A stretch of DNA of 64,000 bases from Heterobilharzia americana (lineage: Eukaryota > Platyhelminthes > Trematoda > Strigeidida > Schistosomatidae), in NCBI GenBank assembly GCA_944470555.2, contig OX104134.1, positions 113,888,701-113,952,700 on the forward strand. Reading direction: 5' to 3'. A program made the translations under genes and the position numbers. The notes under the pieces are model-generated. The model searched no databases. It saw only the letters and a program-made list of their open reading frames with translations, and had not been told where the DNA came from. This document shows positions 21,601 through 27,994 of this stretch, one piece after another (position 1 is the stretch's first letter; each line of letters opens with the position of its first letter).

Positions 21601-22653
21601 CGTACCAAAGTTTTCATATAAGCTAAACGTTGGTAAATCTGACGCTTAGCCCTAACAGAAGATAAGAGGGAAGCAAAACAACAATACTGAATGAATTCCA
21701 CCATTAGTCTTTCAATACAGTGGGACAAGTTAAAATTGTTTTAGCGTAAAAGTGATACATTGCATTAACAATTGAAGGCAAATATGTTGTTACCCACAAA
21801 CGTATCACAGCTTTTGATAACTTTCTTCTGGAAAAACCAATTTGCTGCAGAACTTTCAAATTACTGGAACATTCAACTGCATTACTCTGGAGGATAGTAA
21901 CAAATTAAATCAGAAAACCTACAGACTCATCGAACTGCCGCCATAGTCTTGCGCATATTTCTGTTACTATTTCAGCACAGTCCTCCCGAATACTTTTAAA
22001 AGATGGAGTGTTATGGTAGCTTTTCAAAATGTATTTTGCCTTGTTGAGATCACGCACAGTTTGCTGCCAGTCACATTTGTTCATATACTTCCTTAAGCTG
22101 ACTGGTAACTCAACTAAATAGTTAAGCTACGAATAATACTTTGGTTTTTTTCATTTATAATTTAAGTCTTACCTTGTTCAATGTCAACTGAGTTGCTGTC
22201 AGTGTACTTAATTTCTTCCGTTTATCAGTTAAGCTTTCATTAATCACTCCAGAAAGAGAAACAATAGAGTCGATATTCTGTAACAATGAATTCATCTCAG
22301 TACGGACATAACTGAAATTAGATTTCATCTTAATAATATTCGTATGTGAAATAAAAACCTACCATCCGAATGGTATCTGTTGCACTGATGAATTTACTGT
22401 AATTATCATACACTAATGTCTGCATATCAGAATCCAGACTGCGAATTTGTTCTGTTAGAGCCTTTTCTTCAGATATCAGATCAGAAAGATCTTTTGTTTT
22501 GAAACTTTTGTCTAAGTACATATGTATATTGAAGGAAGGACTGTCAATATTTAGGGGATCACTGTGATTAACCGAAGAGGTACTGATATCACCTCCGTAA
22601 AACTGCTTTAAACGCTGTTTGATAACCTTGCGTTGTACATCTTCTTCCATCAT
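3544..22653 (-). CDS. VPS51: VPS51, GARP/EARP complex subunit (partial, 10 exons)
   Basis: VPS51 (Ang2/fat-free homologue) is the small coiled-coil subunit shared by the GARP and EARP tethering complexes; with VPS52, VPS53 and VPS54 or VPS50 it captures endosome-derived vesicles at the trans-Golgi or recycling endosome. Ten exons join in phase: 22363-22653, 22173-22328, 21923-22126, 21798-21886, 21504-21651, 19612-19736, 18871-19003, 8508-8869, 8283-8382, 3544-3678, giving 581 codons. The strongest family matches are IRSLDSDMQTLVYDNYSKFI with ATDTIR in exon 1, the ELP...PSF segment in exon 3, VRALDRIHSRV in exon 8 and FSNKPQFRNSFC with IREGLIVG in exon 10. Vertebrate VPS51 is about 780 residues, so roughly the last quarter is expected beyond the left edge. 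An in-frame TGA sits directly before the start codon. No stop or frameshift was found in the joined exons. Introns 5, 7 and 9 hold most of the mobile elements of the left third of the window. Confidence 0.93.
4221..4365 (+). repeat. Short dispersed repeat, copy 1
   Basis: It shares interrupted blocks with 10365-10500: GTATGAGGRTTAA, AGGCTTCCCA and TTGGTTGAAAAT, in the same order and similar spacing. The second copy lies just before an SR2-like leader, so this could be part of that family's 5' end. Family unknown. Confidence 0.35.
4545..7045 (-). mobile_element. RTE element copy C, 5'-truncated and decayed
   Basis: On the minus strand it runs from the mid-endonuclease (EEFYRQLQSVLDKTPVGDIK at about 6790-6900, GREALGEMNENGELFAEFC) through the linker to RT (IIEQSIEW, FVKGLRSVDREVIWQLL at 5280-5420) and the C-terminal domain near 4600-5080. 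It ends in an ATT-rich tail at 4545-4597, as RTE elements do. The segment that should hold the FADD catalytic motif is missing between about 5080 and 5190. Similar 11-bp stretches at 4533 and 7049 (9 of 11 equal) may be a worn target-site duplication. It sits in VPS51 intron 9, in the same orientation as the gene. Confidence 0.85.
7060..8282. other. Unassigned part of VPS51 intron 9
   Basis: AT-rich intron sequence between RTE copy C and exon 9. No coding or repeat similarity recognised. Confidence 0.5.
8283..8382 (-). CDS. VPS51: VPS51 exon 9
   Basis: TATAG acceptor and GTTAGT donor. It encodes a helix with LASLFDTLGASLVSQLRNVL, matching the LAELLANVASSILSHIKASL region of the family. Intron 8 before it is 125 bp; intron 9 after it is 4604 bp and holds RTE copy C. 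Confidence 0.9.
8508..8869 (-). CDS. VPS51: VPS51 exon 8
   Basis: The largest exon, 362 nt, TTTAG acceptor and GTAAGC donor, phase 0 in and phase 2 out. VRALDRIHSRVQAFNRSLL is the clear family marker. The rest is mostly helical, with an acidic insert (DAGEMEETNSES) near its first third. Confidence 0.93.
9180..9620 (-). pseudogene. SR2-like RTE fragment, 3' coding region
   Basis: It aligns segment by segment with 24170-24560, including the stretch corresponding to CATGTTTAGGCCACCTCAGT (RWLGHVLR region) and ACCATATCCCAAAGCC. It is strongly decayed, with no ORF. It lies in VPS51 intron 7. Confidence 0.5.
9620..10360. other. Unassigned part of VPS51 intron 7
   Basis: No coding, RNA or repeat similarity recognised; probably older transposon debris. 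Confidence 0.4.
10365..10500 (+). repeat. Short dispersed repeat, copy 2
   Basis: Partner of 4221-4365; the shared blocks are listed there. It directly precedes an SR2-like 5' leader. Confidence 0.35.
10520..12660 (+). mobile_element. SR2-like RTE element, decayed, 5' leader to mid-RT
   Basis: The order matches the copy at 28.0-30.0 kb: leader with GGTGGAACACTT (about 10590) and GTGGGCAACCGGGAAGTGTC (about 11080), endonuclease start near 11290, then EDCLSFWSTCFD and RRRKTLGIRPLQALLG at 11653-11952, then RT debris to about 12640 (AGPITGDI-like and HQAGF-like remnants). It is riddled with stops. A tRNA-like SINE interrupts the endonuclease at 11437-11545. The element lies antisense inside VPS51 intron 7. 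Confidence 0.65.
11437..11545 (+). mobile_element. tRNA-derived SINE, family 2
   Basis: It has an A-box-like TATCTCAGTTGGTAGAGTG and, about 36 nt on, a B-box-like GGTTCGAATTC, the internal pol III promoter spacing of a tRNA. The 3' part, ATTTTCATTTCACCTTCAATC, is shared with the copy at 33190-33300. It interrupts an SR2-like endonuclease. It is not a plausible functional tRNA because the acceptor ends do not pair well. Confidence 0.6.
12665..12900 (-). mobile_element. SR2-like RTE 3' end fragment
   Basis: The plus strand resembles 23985-24160 (ACACCTCATATCA-type start, then GTGTGGATACATCTGCACC), which is the antisense of the SR2-like 3' end. It is short and decayed, and lies between the copy at 10520 and the inverted-repeat arm. 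Confidence 0.45.
12950..13706 (+). repeat. Left arm of about 750-bp inverted repeat
   Basis: It is the reverse complement of 17915-18663 at about 99% identity by eye. It contains a truncated RTE 3' end (13195-13547) flanked by the 13-bp duplication TTCGAGAGAAGAT at 13182-13194 and 13548-13560. The arm also includes flanking unique sequence on both sides, so the duplication copied more than the transposon. Confidence 0.9.
13195..13547 (-). mobile_element. Truncated RTE 3' fragment in left arm
   Basis: On the minus strand it encodes the RTE C-terminal end: RWPERISNKELWERINQEPI, KKWRWIGHALRRPT, EWNPHGKRRVGRPRVTWRR, ending LCSTRNPRD and an (ATT)n tail. It begins abruptly at the insertion site, as a 5'-truncated retrotransposition product does. 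A perfect 13-bp target-site duplication flanks it. Confidence 0.9.
13707..14188. other. Inverted-repeat spacer, left of RTE copy A
   Basis: Unassigned sequence. It ends in the left target-site duplication of RTE copy A at 14175-14188. Confidence 0.5.
14438..15120 (+). pseudogene. RTE copy A, endonuclease domain (broken)
   Basis: It begins with an ATG and KVNMGTWNVRTMWEPSKAAQ, then DVLGICESRWNGSG, whose ESRW contains the catalytic Glu of AP-like endonucleases. After the IIYSD segment the frame changes at least twice (YYHPGDNYEHTE and SKGRKVTITQCYA are in other frames). A stop follows EEFYRQFQ at 14852. The later segment GREALGEVMNENGEMFAEFC is readable at about 14960-15020. The same breaks occur in copy B. 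Confidence 0.85.
15533..17522 (+). pseudogene. RTE copy A, reverse transcriptase and C-terminal domain (broken)
   Basis: RT motifs in order: AVGPDGIPPEALK (about 15990), RIILERLKDSLDSKLRPEQA (about 16220), FIDFEKAFDSVDQEII (about 16385), the KTGVKQSCLLSSTIF motif B region (about 16545) and the catalytic FADD at 16691-16702. After that an (ACC)n(CAA)n tract encodes short His and Gln runs (16846-16884), absent from copy B. The C-terminal RKWRWIGHRLRRPTGDITRQ lies near 17310-17370. Frameshifts split it into at least four pieces. Confidence 0.88.
17580..17914. other. Inverted-repeat spacer, right of RTE copy A
   Basis: It begins with the right target-site duplication of RTE copy A. The remaining sequence is unassigned. 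Confidence 0.5.
17915..18663 (+). repeat. Right arm of about 750-bp inverted repeat
   Basis: Reverse complement of 12950-13706. It includes the 13-bp duplications ATCTTCTCTCGAA at 18053-18065 and 18422-18434 around the RTE 3' fragment. Similarity ends in a stretch of short GTAGTAG-type repeats near 18661. Confidence 0.9.
18066..18421 (+). mobile_element. Truncated RTE 3' fragment in right arm
   Basis: Mirror image of 13195-13547 with two or three residue differences (for example RRST for RRPT and CEQEM for CEEEM). It ends with a (TAA)n tail. Because both arms carry the same insertion and the same duplication, the insertion came before the inverted duplication. Confidence 0.9.
18871..19003 (-). 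CDS. VPS51: VPS51 exon 7
   Basis: CATAG acceptor and GTGAGT donor, phase 2 in and phase 0 out, fitting exons 6 and 8 exactly. EEQLANVVRELMHEFFILV aligns with the family segment LAAFARQLGSRYFALVERRL. The next intron is 10,001 bp and contains the inverted repeat and RTE copy A. Confidence 0.82.
19612..19736 (-). CDS. VPS51: VPS51 exon 6
   Basis: CACAG acceptor and GTAAGT donor, phase 0 in and phase 2 out. It encodes DILYFANLVTDSVLIEL and then AFIGILADVYF, aligning with the family VLEF...GFVGGLCQVAAAYQELF region. Conservation is moderate; the identification rests on position, phase and this alignment. Confidence 0.8.
19840..20420 (+). pseudogene. Old RTE fragment, SR2-related subfamily, C-terminal region
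   Basis: The plus strand in mixed frames reads RVYCTAIRSVVLCDC, then VTNVEVRRTALGKIWKSIN and HRWLGHVLRMPTYQRLPRP, the C-terminal domain of SR2-like elements. A copy of the same variant is at 61590-62150 (both contain ACCAATGTTGA and a GGAGCAGATGTATTCAC end). It lies in VPS51 intron 5. Confidence 0.65.
20430..21503. other. Unassigned part of VPS51 intron 5
   Basis: It contains an 87-codon minus-strand open frame (20848-21111) of unknown meaning. It does not resemble VPS51 and is not needed to join exons 5 and 6, so I do not call it an exon. Confidence 0.45.
21504..21651 (-). CDS. VPS51: VPS51 exon 5
   Basis: A strong pyrimidine tract and TTAG acceptor precede it; the donor is GTAAGC. It encodes AKRQIYQRLAYMKTL and then a polar, acidic, poorly conserved linker ending TSDEM, phase 0. 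In other animals the matching linker is variable in length. Intron 5 behind it is 1767 bp and contains an old SR2-like fragment. Confidence 0.8.
21798..21886 (-). CDS. VPS51: VPS51 exon 4
   Basis: Acceptor CCAG after a pyrimidine tract. NAVECSSNLKVLQQIGFS corresponds to the family AECVELLLALGEP segment. Two donors are possible: GTGGGT after position 21798 (phase 2, which joins in frame to the exon 5 acceptor) or GTAACA after 21794 (phase 0, which would run into a stop in exon 5). I chose the first because it preserves the frame. Confidence 0.75.
21923..22126 (-). CDS. VPS51: VPS51 exon 3
   Basis: 68 codons, phase 0, TAG acceptor and GTAGGT donor. LNYLVELPVSLRKYM matches the family LxFLFELPxRLxKC segment, and TPSFKSIREDC matches the LPSFRAIQDDC segment. 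Intron 2 before it is 46 bp and intron 3 after it 36 bp. Confidence 0.92.
22173..22328 (-). CDS. VPS51: VPS51 exon 2
   Basis: 52 codons, phase 0 on both sides, acceptor AAG and donor GTAAGA. It opens with MKSNFSYVRTEM, which continues the family pattern DTIRxMKNDF. The helix is rich in T, L and N and belongs to the coiled-coil that packs with the other GARP subunits. Confidence 0.9.
22363..22653 (-). CDS. VPS51: VPS51 exon 1 (start codon, N-terminal coiled-coil)
   Basis: It starts at the first of two ATG codons, with an in-frame TGA immediately upstream. The 97 codons contain the VPS51 N-terminal signature: a basic helix ending LKQFYGGD, then the conserved SLDSDMQTLVYDNYSKFISA stretch and ATDTIR. 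The exon ends after an ATG codon at a GTAGGT donor (phase 0). The following intron is only 34 bp. Confidence 0.95.
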
Positions 22654-23231
22654 TCAAAGCCAGATAAATTCAGAAATATGAAGATGCCTAATTATTAAAA
22701 GTATCCATATAAGAGACAGTCATTACATTTACATTTAATTGCACAAAAGCTTTACTAGCAACAAAATTCCTGAATCTGTACAAAGACGAATGCTAAATCT
22801 GATGATATGAGAAATTTAACCGATGAAGATAATTCCTGCCATAATAATAATACCACAAAGAAATTATACAACCTCGCTTATAATACGTGTTATGATATAT
22901 CGATGAAAAGTTTGTCCACTATGGAATAGACTAACGTATTACAGGCAGATTTTTAATGCAAGGTTTACATACAATGATAAGTTTTTATTTTTGCAATATT
23001 TCGAGCAAAATAACTGCCCGTGTTCACACCAACAATTGGAATACTTTAGCAATATTTATTCACACATCTACCAGTAGGCGTCATATATATGTAGTCTTTA
23101 CTTATTGTTCCTTAGTCTGTTCACTAAAAAGTTCCACATGGTTGACAGTTGTATTGATTCACCTTTGTTGTAAGTTAGGGGTGACATGTATAAATGTAGA
23201 TTCTGTTATCAAGTCTTATTTCTATTTGTTT
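22654..23231. other. VPS51 upstream region
   Basis: AT-rich sequence before the VPS51 start codon, expected to hold its 5' UTR and promoter. No convincing TATA box, initiator or trans-splice acceptor could be singled out. Confidence 0.4.
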
Positions 23232-23432
23232 TGAGATGAATGGGGATTTTAACTTTGAGGTGTTATTCACCGTAGACATGTTGGAGAACCATTGGAAACA
23301 TAGAAGCACCGGACAGCTGTTTCGTCTTAGTATAGGACTCCTCAGCAGTGCGAACCCACGACCCAGTTCAGGACCGAACTCAAGACCTTCAGGTCTCACA
23401 GCGAACGCGTTAAACATTCAGCCACTTTCCAT
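23232..23432 (-). mobile_element. tRNA-derived SINE with hammerhead motif (Sm-alpha type)
   Basis: The minus strand begins with the A-box-like TGGCTGAATGTTTAACGCG and has a B-box-like GAGTTCGGTCC, then the hammerhead core and a tail (TTCTATGTTTCCAATGGTTC). Schistosome Sm-alpha SINEs are known to have a tRNA-like head followed by a hammerhead ribozyme. It lies about 580 bp upstream of the VPS51 start, on the same strand. Confidence 0.7.
23306..23351 (-). ncRNA. Hammerhead ribozyme motif in SINE
   Basis: The 46-nt minus-strand sequence has all hammerhead parts in order. Stem I is GCACTG (23346-23351) with CGGTGC (23306-23311), six pairs including one G-U. The core CTGAGGA is at 23339-23345. 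Stem II is GTCC with AGAC: three pairs and a C-A mismatch at the loop. GAAA is at 23320-23323. Stem III is a short ACAG/CTGT, and the expected cleavage is after the C of GTC at 23312. The mismatch in stem II may weaken activity. Short stem III is typical of the schistosome SINE ribozymes. Confidence 0.68.
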
Positions 23433-23942
23433 TTGTTTTTGTTGGACTTTAGTAAGCTAGTGTTGTTCCAATCGATGTTATGGACACATGAGCTGCTTTC
23501 GATGAACGTTTTTCCAAATTTTTGTCACTCCGTAGGCTGATCTTTGGTTAGTTTTGGTGTTCATTCAGCCGAGTTGTCAACGACTTTGGTGTTTATCTTA
23601 CATACCTTATTGGGCAGTCACCACACGGTATTTTATGCACTATATTGTTTTTTTCTAGTTTCAAACCGCACCTTAAAGTTGATTAAATTTATTTTTGATC
23701 TAATCCATTGCTACTGTGAAATTACCAGCCTTTCTAAGGTTTCTGTTATTGAGTCTGACGCAACCTTTTTGTATTGTAAAACCACTGTATTCCTATAGTT
23801 ACGTTCCCGAATTAATCCTGCTGTTGATAGCTTTCTTAAGGACAATGAAACAACCACCACGTAGTCATTCAGTTGAACCACTAGTTTAAGAACTTCCACA
23901 TTGCTTTCATCCTTCTTAAGGAAATGCATCATCATCAATATT
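23433..23942. other. Unassigned sequence between SINE and SR2-like copy
   Basis: Short open frames on both strands, none recognised. Confidence 0.4.
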
Positions 23943-25241
23943 AACACAGGACCAGGCATCACTGCGTAACGGTATGACTTGCCACACCTCATATCATTAT
24001 ATCAAGTAAAAAGGCACTGAGGTGCAAGATGAAGATAAGAAATTCACTCAAAAGGAATATAAAGTACTGAAAGAAAAAATGGTAAGATTCGGTATAGCGT
24101 CGTTAACATGAGGATAATGTGTGTACACATCTGCGCCACTGACATCAGTTCTGAGCCATATCACCTAGAATCGCCAACCACTGGTTCCTCTTGTCTCGTG
24201 CACCCCAACCAGCTAGTCTGCATCGACCCACATGGCTCAAAACAACAGCGAAGGACTTCATACATTGGTGCCATGTTTTAGTCTGGCTACCTCGGGCCTC
24301 TTTCCAGCCTGGAAATACTTCAGCCAACATTGTGTGATGGGGCAATCGGAAACTAGGGCTACGTAATACATGTCCCAACCATCTCAGTCGATGAAAGTTC
24401 ATAACTTCGTCAACTGACTTACCTCTTCTCTCTAGAACTCTATGCCTGACGTCTGCGTTACTCACACGGTGACACCACGGAATACGGCCTATACTACGAA
24501 GGTAACTGTGGTCAAACACCTGAAGCCTTCTCATGTCTCCCACCTTCAATGGCCATGTTTCACAGCCATGCAGTAGAACAGACCGGACTGTTGTGCAGTA
24601 CACGTGACAGATAGTCGGATATCACAGTGGCGCCACAGGTGGCGTAAGTTGGCAAAACCCAGTCCAGCCTTTTGTATTCGTGCAGAGGTTTCATTGACCA
24701 TTGAGTCACCAGGGCTAATCCCACTTCCCAGATAAGTGAAGTGGTCAATACACTCAAACACCACACTCCCTATTGTTAGCCGCGGTGGGGCACCGTTGAA
24801 GACCAATCCTGGAGCAACAATTTGCATCTGGGTGGTGAGAAACGCATCCCAAACATTCTTAAATTCCCACTCAAAGTGTCCAGAAGACTCTGCATCGTGT
24901 CAGCGTCTTCACCTAACACGACTATGTCATCTGCGTATTGCAGGTCTGATGGATGACTATCATGACACTGAATAAGAATTGGGAGAGTGGGCACCCTTGA
25001 CGGACACCACTTGATGAGCATACCTCCCTGGACATCTCACCATAGGCTCTAATACGCCCACAAGTGTTCGAGTAGAGAACCTTCAATAATGTGATATACT
25101 TACTCGATACCCCCTTTCAACAAGAGACATTGCCATAAGACTTCTCGATTACCGGAGTCAAATGCCGCTTCCTTCATATCGAGAAATGCAACTATTATCA
25201 GGCTTTGGTAAGCGTGCATGTGTTGCAGAAGTCGGCGGAGT
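23943..25241 (-). mobile_element. SR2-like RTE element, 5'-truncated (reverse transcriptase onward)
   Basis: The minus strand reads from RT motif A (VAFLDMKEAAFDSGNREVLW, about 25150) through a catalytic YADD (LQYADDIVVLGEDADT, about 24930), SVVFECIDHFTYLGSGISPG (about 24740), SVLLHGCETWPLKVGDMRRL (about 24570) to the end GARDKRNQWLAILGDMAQN (about 24150) and a 3' UTR ending CCTGGTCCTGTGTT at 23943. A one-base shift separates the YLGS part from the CETW part. Blocks 25013-25241 and 23943-24590 are almost identical to 30032-30260 and 30409-31057 in inverted orientation. Confidence 0.82.
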
Positions 25242-25254
25242 CAGTTAGTCAAAA

Positions 25255-25960
25255 CTAACATGGAATCTGACATTATTGTGCAACGGTCAAAGTTGCTATA
25301 CCTCACATTAGAACGCCAAGGTAGAAGACGACCAAAATGAATGATAGAGGAATAAGGAAAAAGGTAATCAGAAGTAGTAAAAGTCACGACAAGAGAAAAA
25401 GAAGGGTTTAAGCAACTAAAATGTGATATAACAACTAGGATGAAGAAAATGTATTGACACATTTACGCCGCTGAGGTCAATTCCGAGCTATATCACCTTA
25501 AGTCTTTAACCACAAATTTCAGTTGTCATGCAGATCTAAATCGGAAACTTCATATTCTCCTAGAAGCTTCAGAACAATCAGAAAACTCATTTTATGCTTT
25601 AGTCTGACCGCCTTCCACCTTTCTCCAGCATGAACCAACAGCTTTTGACGATAGAGACGGTGACTCATCATATGTAACATACTTAACAGCAATCTGAACT
25701 TATGATTTACCCCATCAACTGACTCACTTCCTTTACCTTAAAATCTACTTCTGACTTCTACGCTACTGATGTGCTGGTACCACGACGCACAGCATAAATC
25801 AAGAAGGTAACGGTGATCAGATAGCTGGTCTTCACATTCCTTCCGCCTTCAATAGTGATGCTCCACAGTGGGAAGTAAACAGTTACTAAGCCAGTGTGCC
25901 TGTATTCCAAGACCTGGAAAAGAGTGAAGATGTGGTAAGTCACTGAACCTAGAGTTCCAC
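25255..25960 (-). pseudogene. Older SR2-like RTE 3' fragment
   Basis: The plus strand follows the same order as 23990-24600 (CCTCACATTAGA, ACACATTTACGCCGCTGAGG, then antisense of the RWLGHVLR region) but is much more diverged, with no useful ORF. It directly abuts the younger copy. Confidence 0.6.
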
Positions 25961-27734
25961 ACTAATCCGTCTGGGGTTACCACATGAGGATTTCTTATCC
26001 TTTTTTAAGATTGGGACAAACAATTATTAAGACCAGACACAGGGGATCAAATGTGATTCATACATTAGTTAGCAATTCAATCTATTCAATTGATAATCCT
26101 CGACCACCACTCGTAAATACCTCTGTTACTAACCCTTACTGTCTGTTGTCCTTCCTCTTACTCGAGCTACTTACAGCTTTCCCAAGTTCTGCGACAGTTG
26201 GAGAGCTCACGTCACTGTTTTATTCAGGATCCGACTGGATATCAACCAACCGAAAACTAGTTGGAAGTCAAATGAACTGTTCCTCCTTCAGCTCGTCTTT
26301 CTAGTTACCTCGCACGATTTAATCCTTGACTCACCCTTCTCAGCTATGGTTTCACTAACCACTGACATTTTCACCCCAATATCCTCGATCAGTTTAAAGG
26401 ACAGTCGACTGTTATCTATCAACTCTGCCTATTCCATTTCTGAAACCTTTGCTGCCCACCACTGCTCATATTATTTGCATGAACGTCTTTTCAGTCCACA
26501 TTTGTATGGCTCCTACTCCTCATTGTGCTCGGAGCCTGTAGAAATGCATTTGCATGTAGGTATTAACTCACAAGCAGCTGCTGAGATGCATTGTCTCTTT
26601 CTGACCTTTTTCTGAGAGTCAGTGACGGTATTGACTGAAAGTAGCACCAAACTTCTTCAGGATGAATGATTTTGTCCTGTTTTGACAACTGCCTAAGCAG
26701 CTCACCTTGGTGAAAGCAGCTTTAGCATTCTTATCATAGAGCTGCACATGTAATGATCTTGTTGCTTTAGTTTTTCTTCATCCATTAAGGTATAAAAATA
26801 TGCGTGCTCCAACCAATGTAAGATCAGTGCAAACAATTGCTGCAGATATGACAGTCATACACCAGCCCTTTTCAGCGGTAACTGAGAGCCGCATGGATCG
26901 ATGAACTGGTTGACCTAAAGTCGGAGGACATCATATCAGATAATGCCGGAGGTTAGCGCTGGTCAGAAGTACGCTGTTGTCTGAGCACAGTTGTAACAGG
27001 CAATCACCAATATTCCTAGTTTGGGCTAGGACTCCGAAAGTGTCAGTTAACGGCTTTTTTGTCTGTCTGAACTAGCCCACTCACTTAAGCCTTGCAATCA
27101 CTTGCTACAACAACTACTCATGAACATCTGACTTTCAGTTAGACGCTAGATGGTTTTCCGTAAAACTTATCTTTCATTTTACACAAACGACAGTATGCCG
27201 AAGCACACACAGAGGCCACAACGAAACAATGGTGACTTTCAATGTTTTATCTATTCCTCACTGAACAATTGTCAACCAGGATCCCGTCAAGTAGTGCACC
27301 TTCTGCTTAGGACTTAACGTCATACCTTCACTTTCCGACGGCCCACATAGTGAGAGGTTACTTCTTATTCTTAGCTTCTTCAGGTACATGAGTGAGAAAG
27401 TAGTTTAGTTCTGCGTGGCGTAAAGTAAGAGTGATATGTAACTTAAGTGGCGTCTTTTGACAATCAAGGTTTGACTTAGTTTATGCTAATTAGAAAATCC
27501 ATTCCACCGGTAAACAGTAGTAGGTTCGTTTTCAGGCCGACCTTCTTTACACTCCACCTCCTTTGGACTGGTTATCCACGCGAAACATGTCACCACGATT
27601 ACACTTCATACAGCCAGTTGTACAACTTCGACCTTGAACACCATCATAGCGTAGGAACTTACAATATGGCGATATCCGCTTTTTGTCTTACCACTATTTA
27701 ACAGATCAAGAAACAAATCTTTCTACCAGCATGG
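25961..27734. other. Unassigned intergenic sequence
   Basis: Several open frames of 70-110 codons (25984-26304, 26346-26615, 27483-27701) show no recognisable motifs and look like chance ORFs. Confidence 0.4.
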
Positions 27735-27966
27735 TTCGTCGGTTCAGTGTGAAATGAAAGTCTGACCACAACATTAGTACAGCAGCTATCGGTCAGCAAA
27801 TAAATCAGGGCTTTGTACATGTCTGTAGTATATGTTCACATAGGTAGATGTTTCGGGTACCTATGTGAACACACACTACAGATTTACGTACAAAACCCTG
27901 ATATATTTCCCGACTTGATAGCTGCTATATTAATGTTGTGGTGAGGCTTTCATTTAATACTGAACT
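27735..27966. repeat. Imperfect hairpin of about 230 bp (foldback element)
   Basis: The arms of about 105 nt fold around the 11-nt loop GATGTTTCGGG (27847-27857). The inner stem CACATAGGTA/TACCTATGTG is perfect, and the outer arms share ACAACATTA, AGCAGCTATC and ATCAGGG blocks in inverted order at roughly 80% identity. Weak pairing may extend to about 27707 and 27995. It lies just before the SR2-like copy at 28 kb. Confidence 0.75.
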
Positions 27967-27994
27967 AACGAGGAAGATAAATTTCGGCTCCTGA

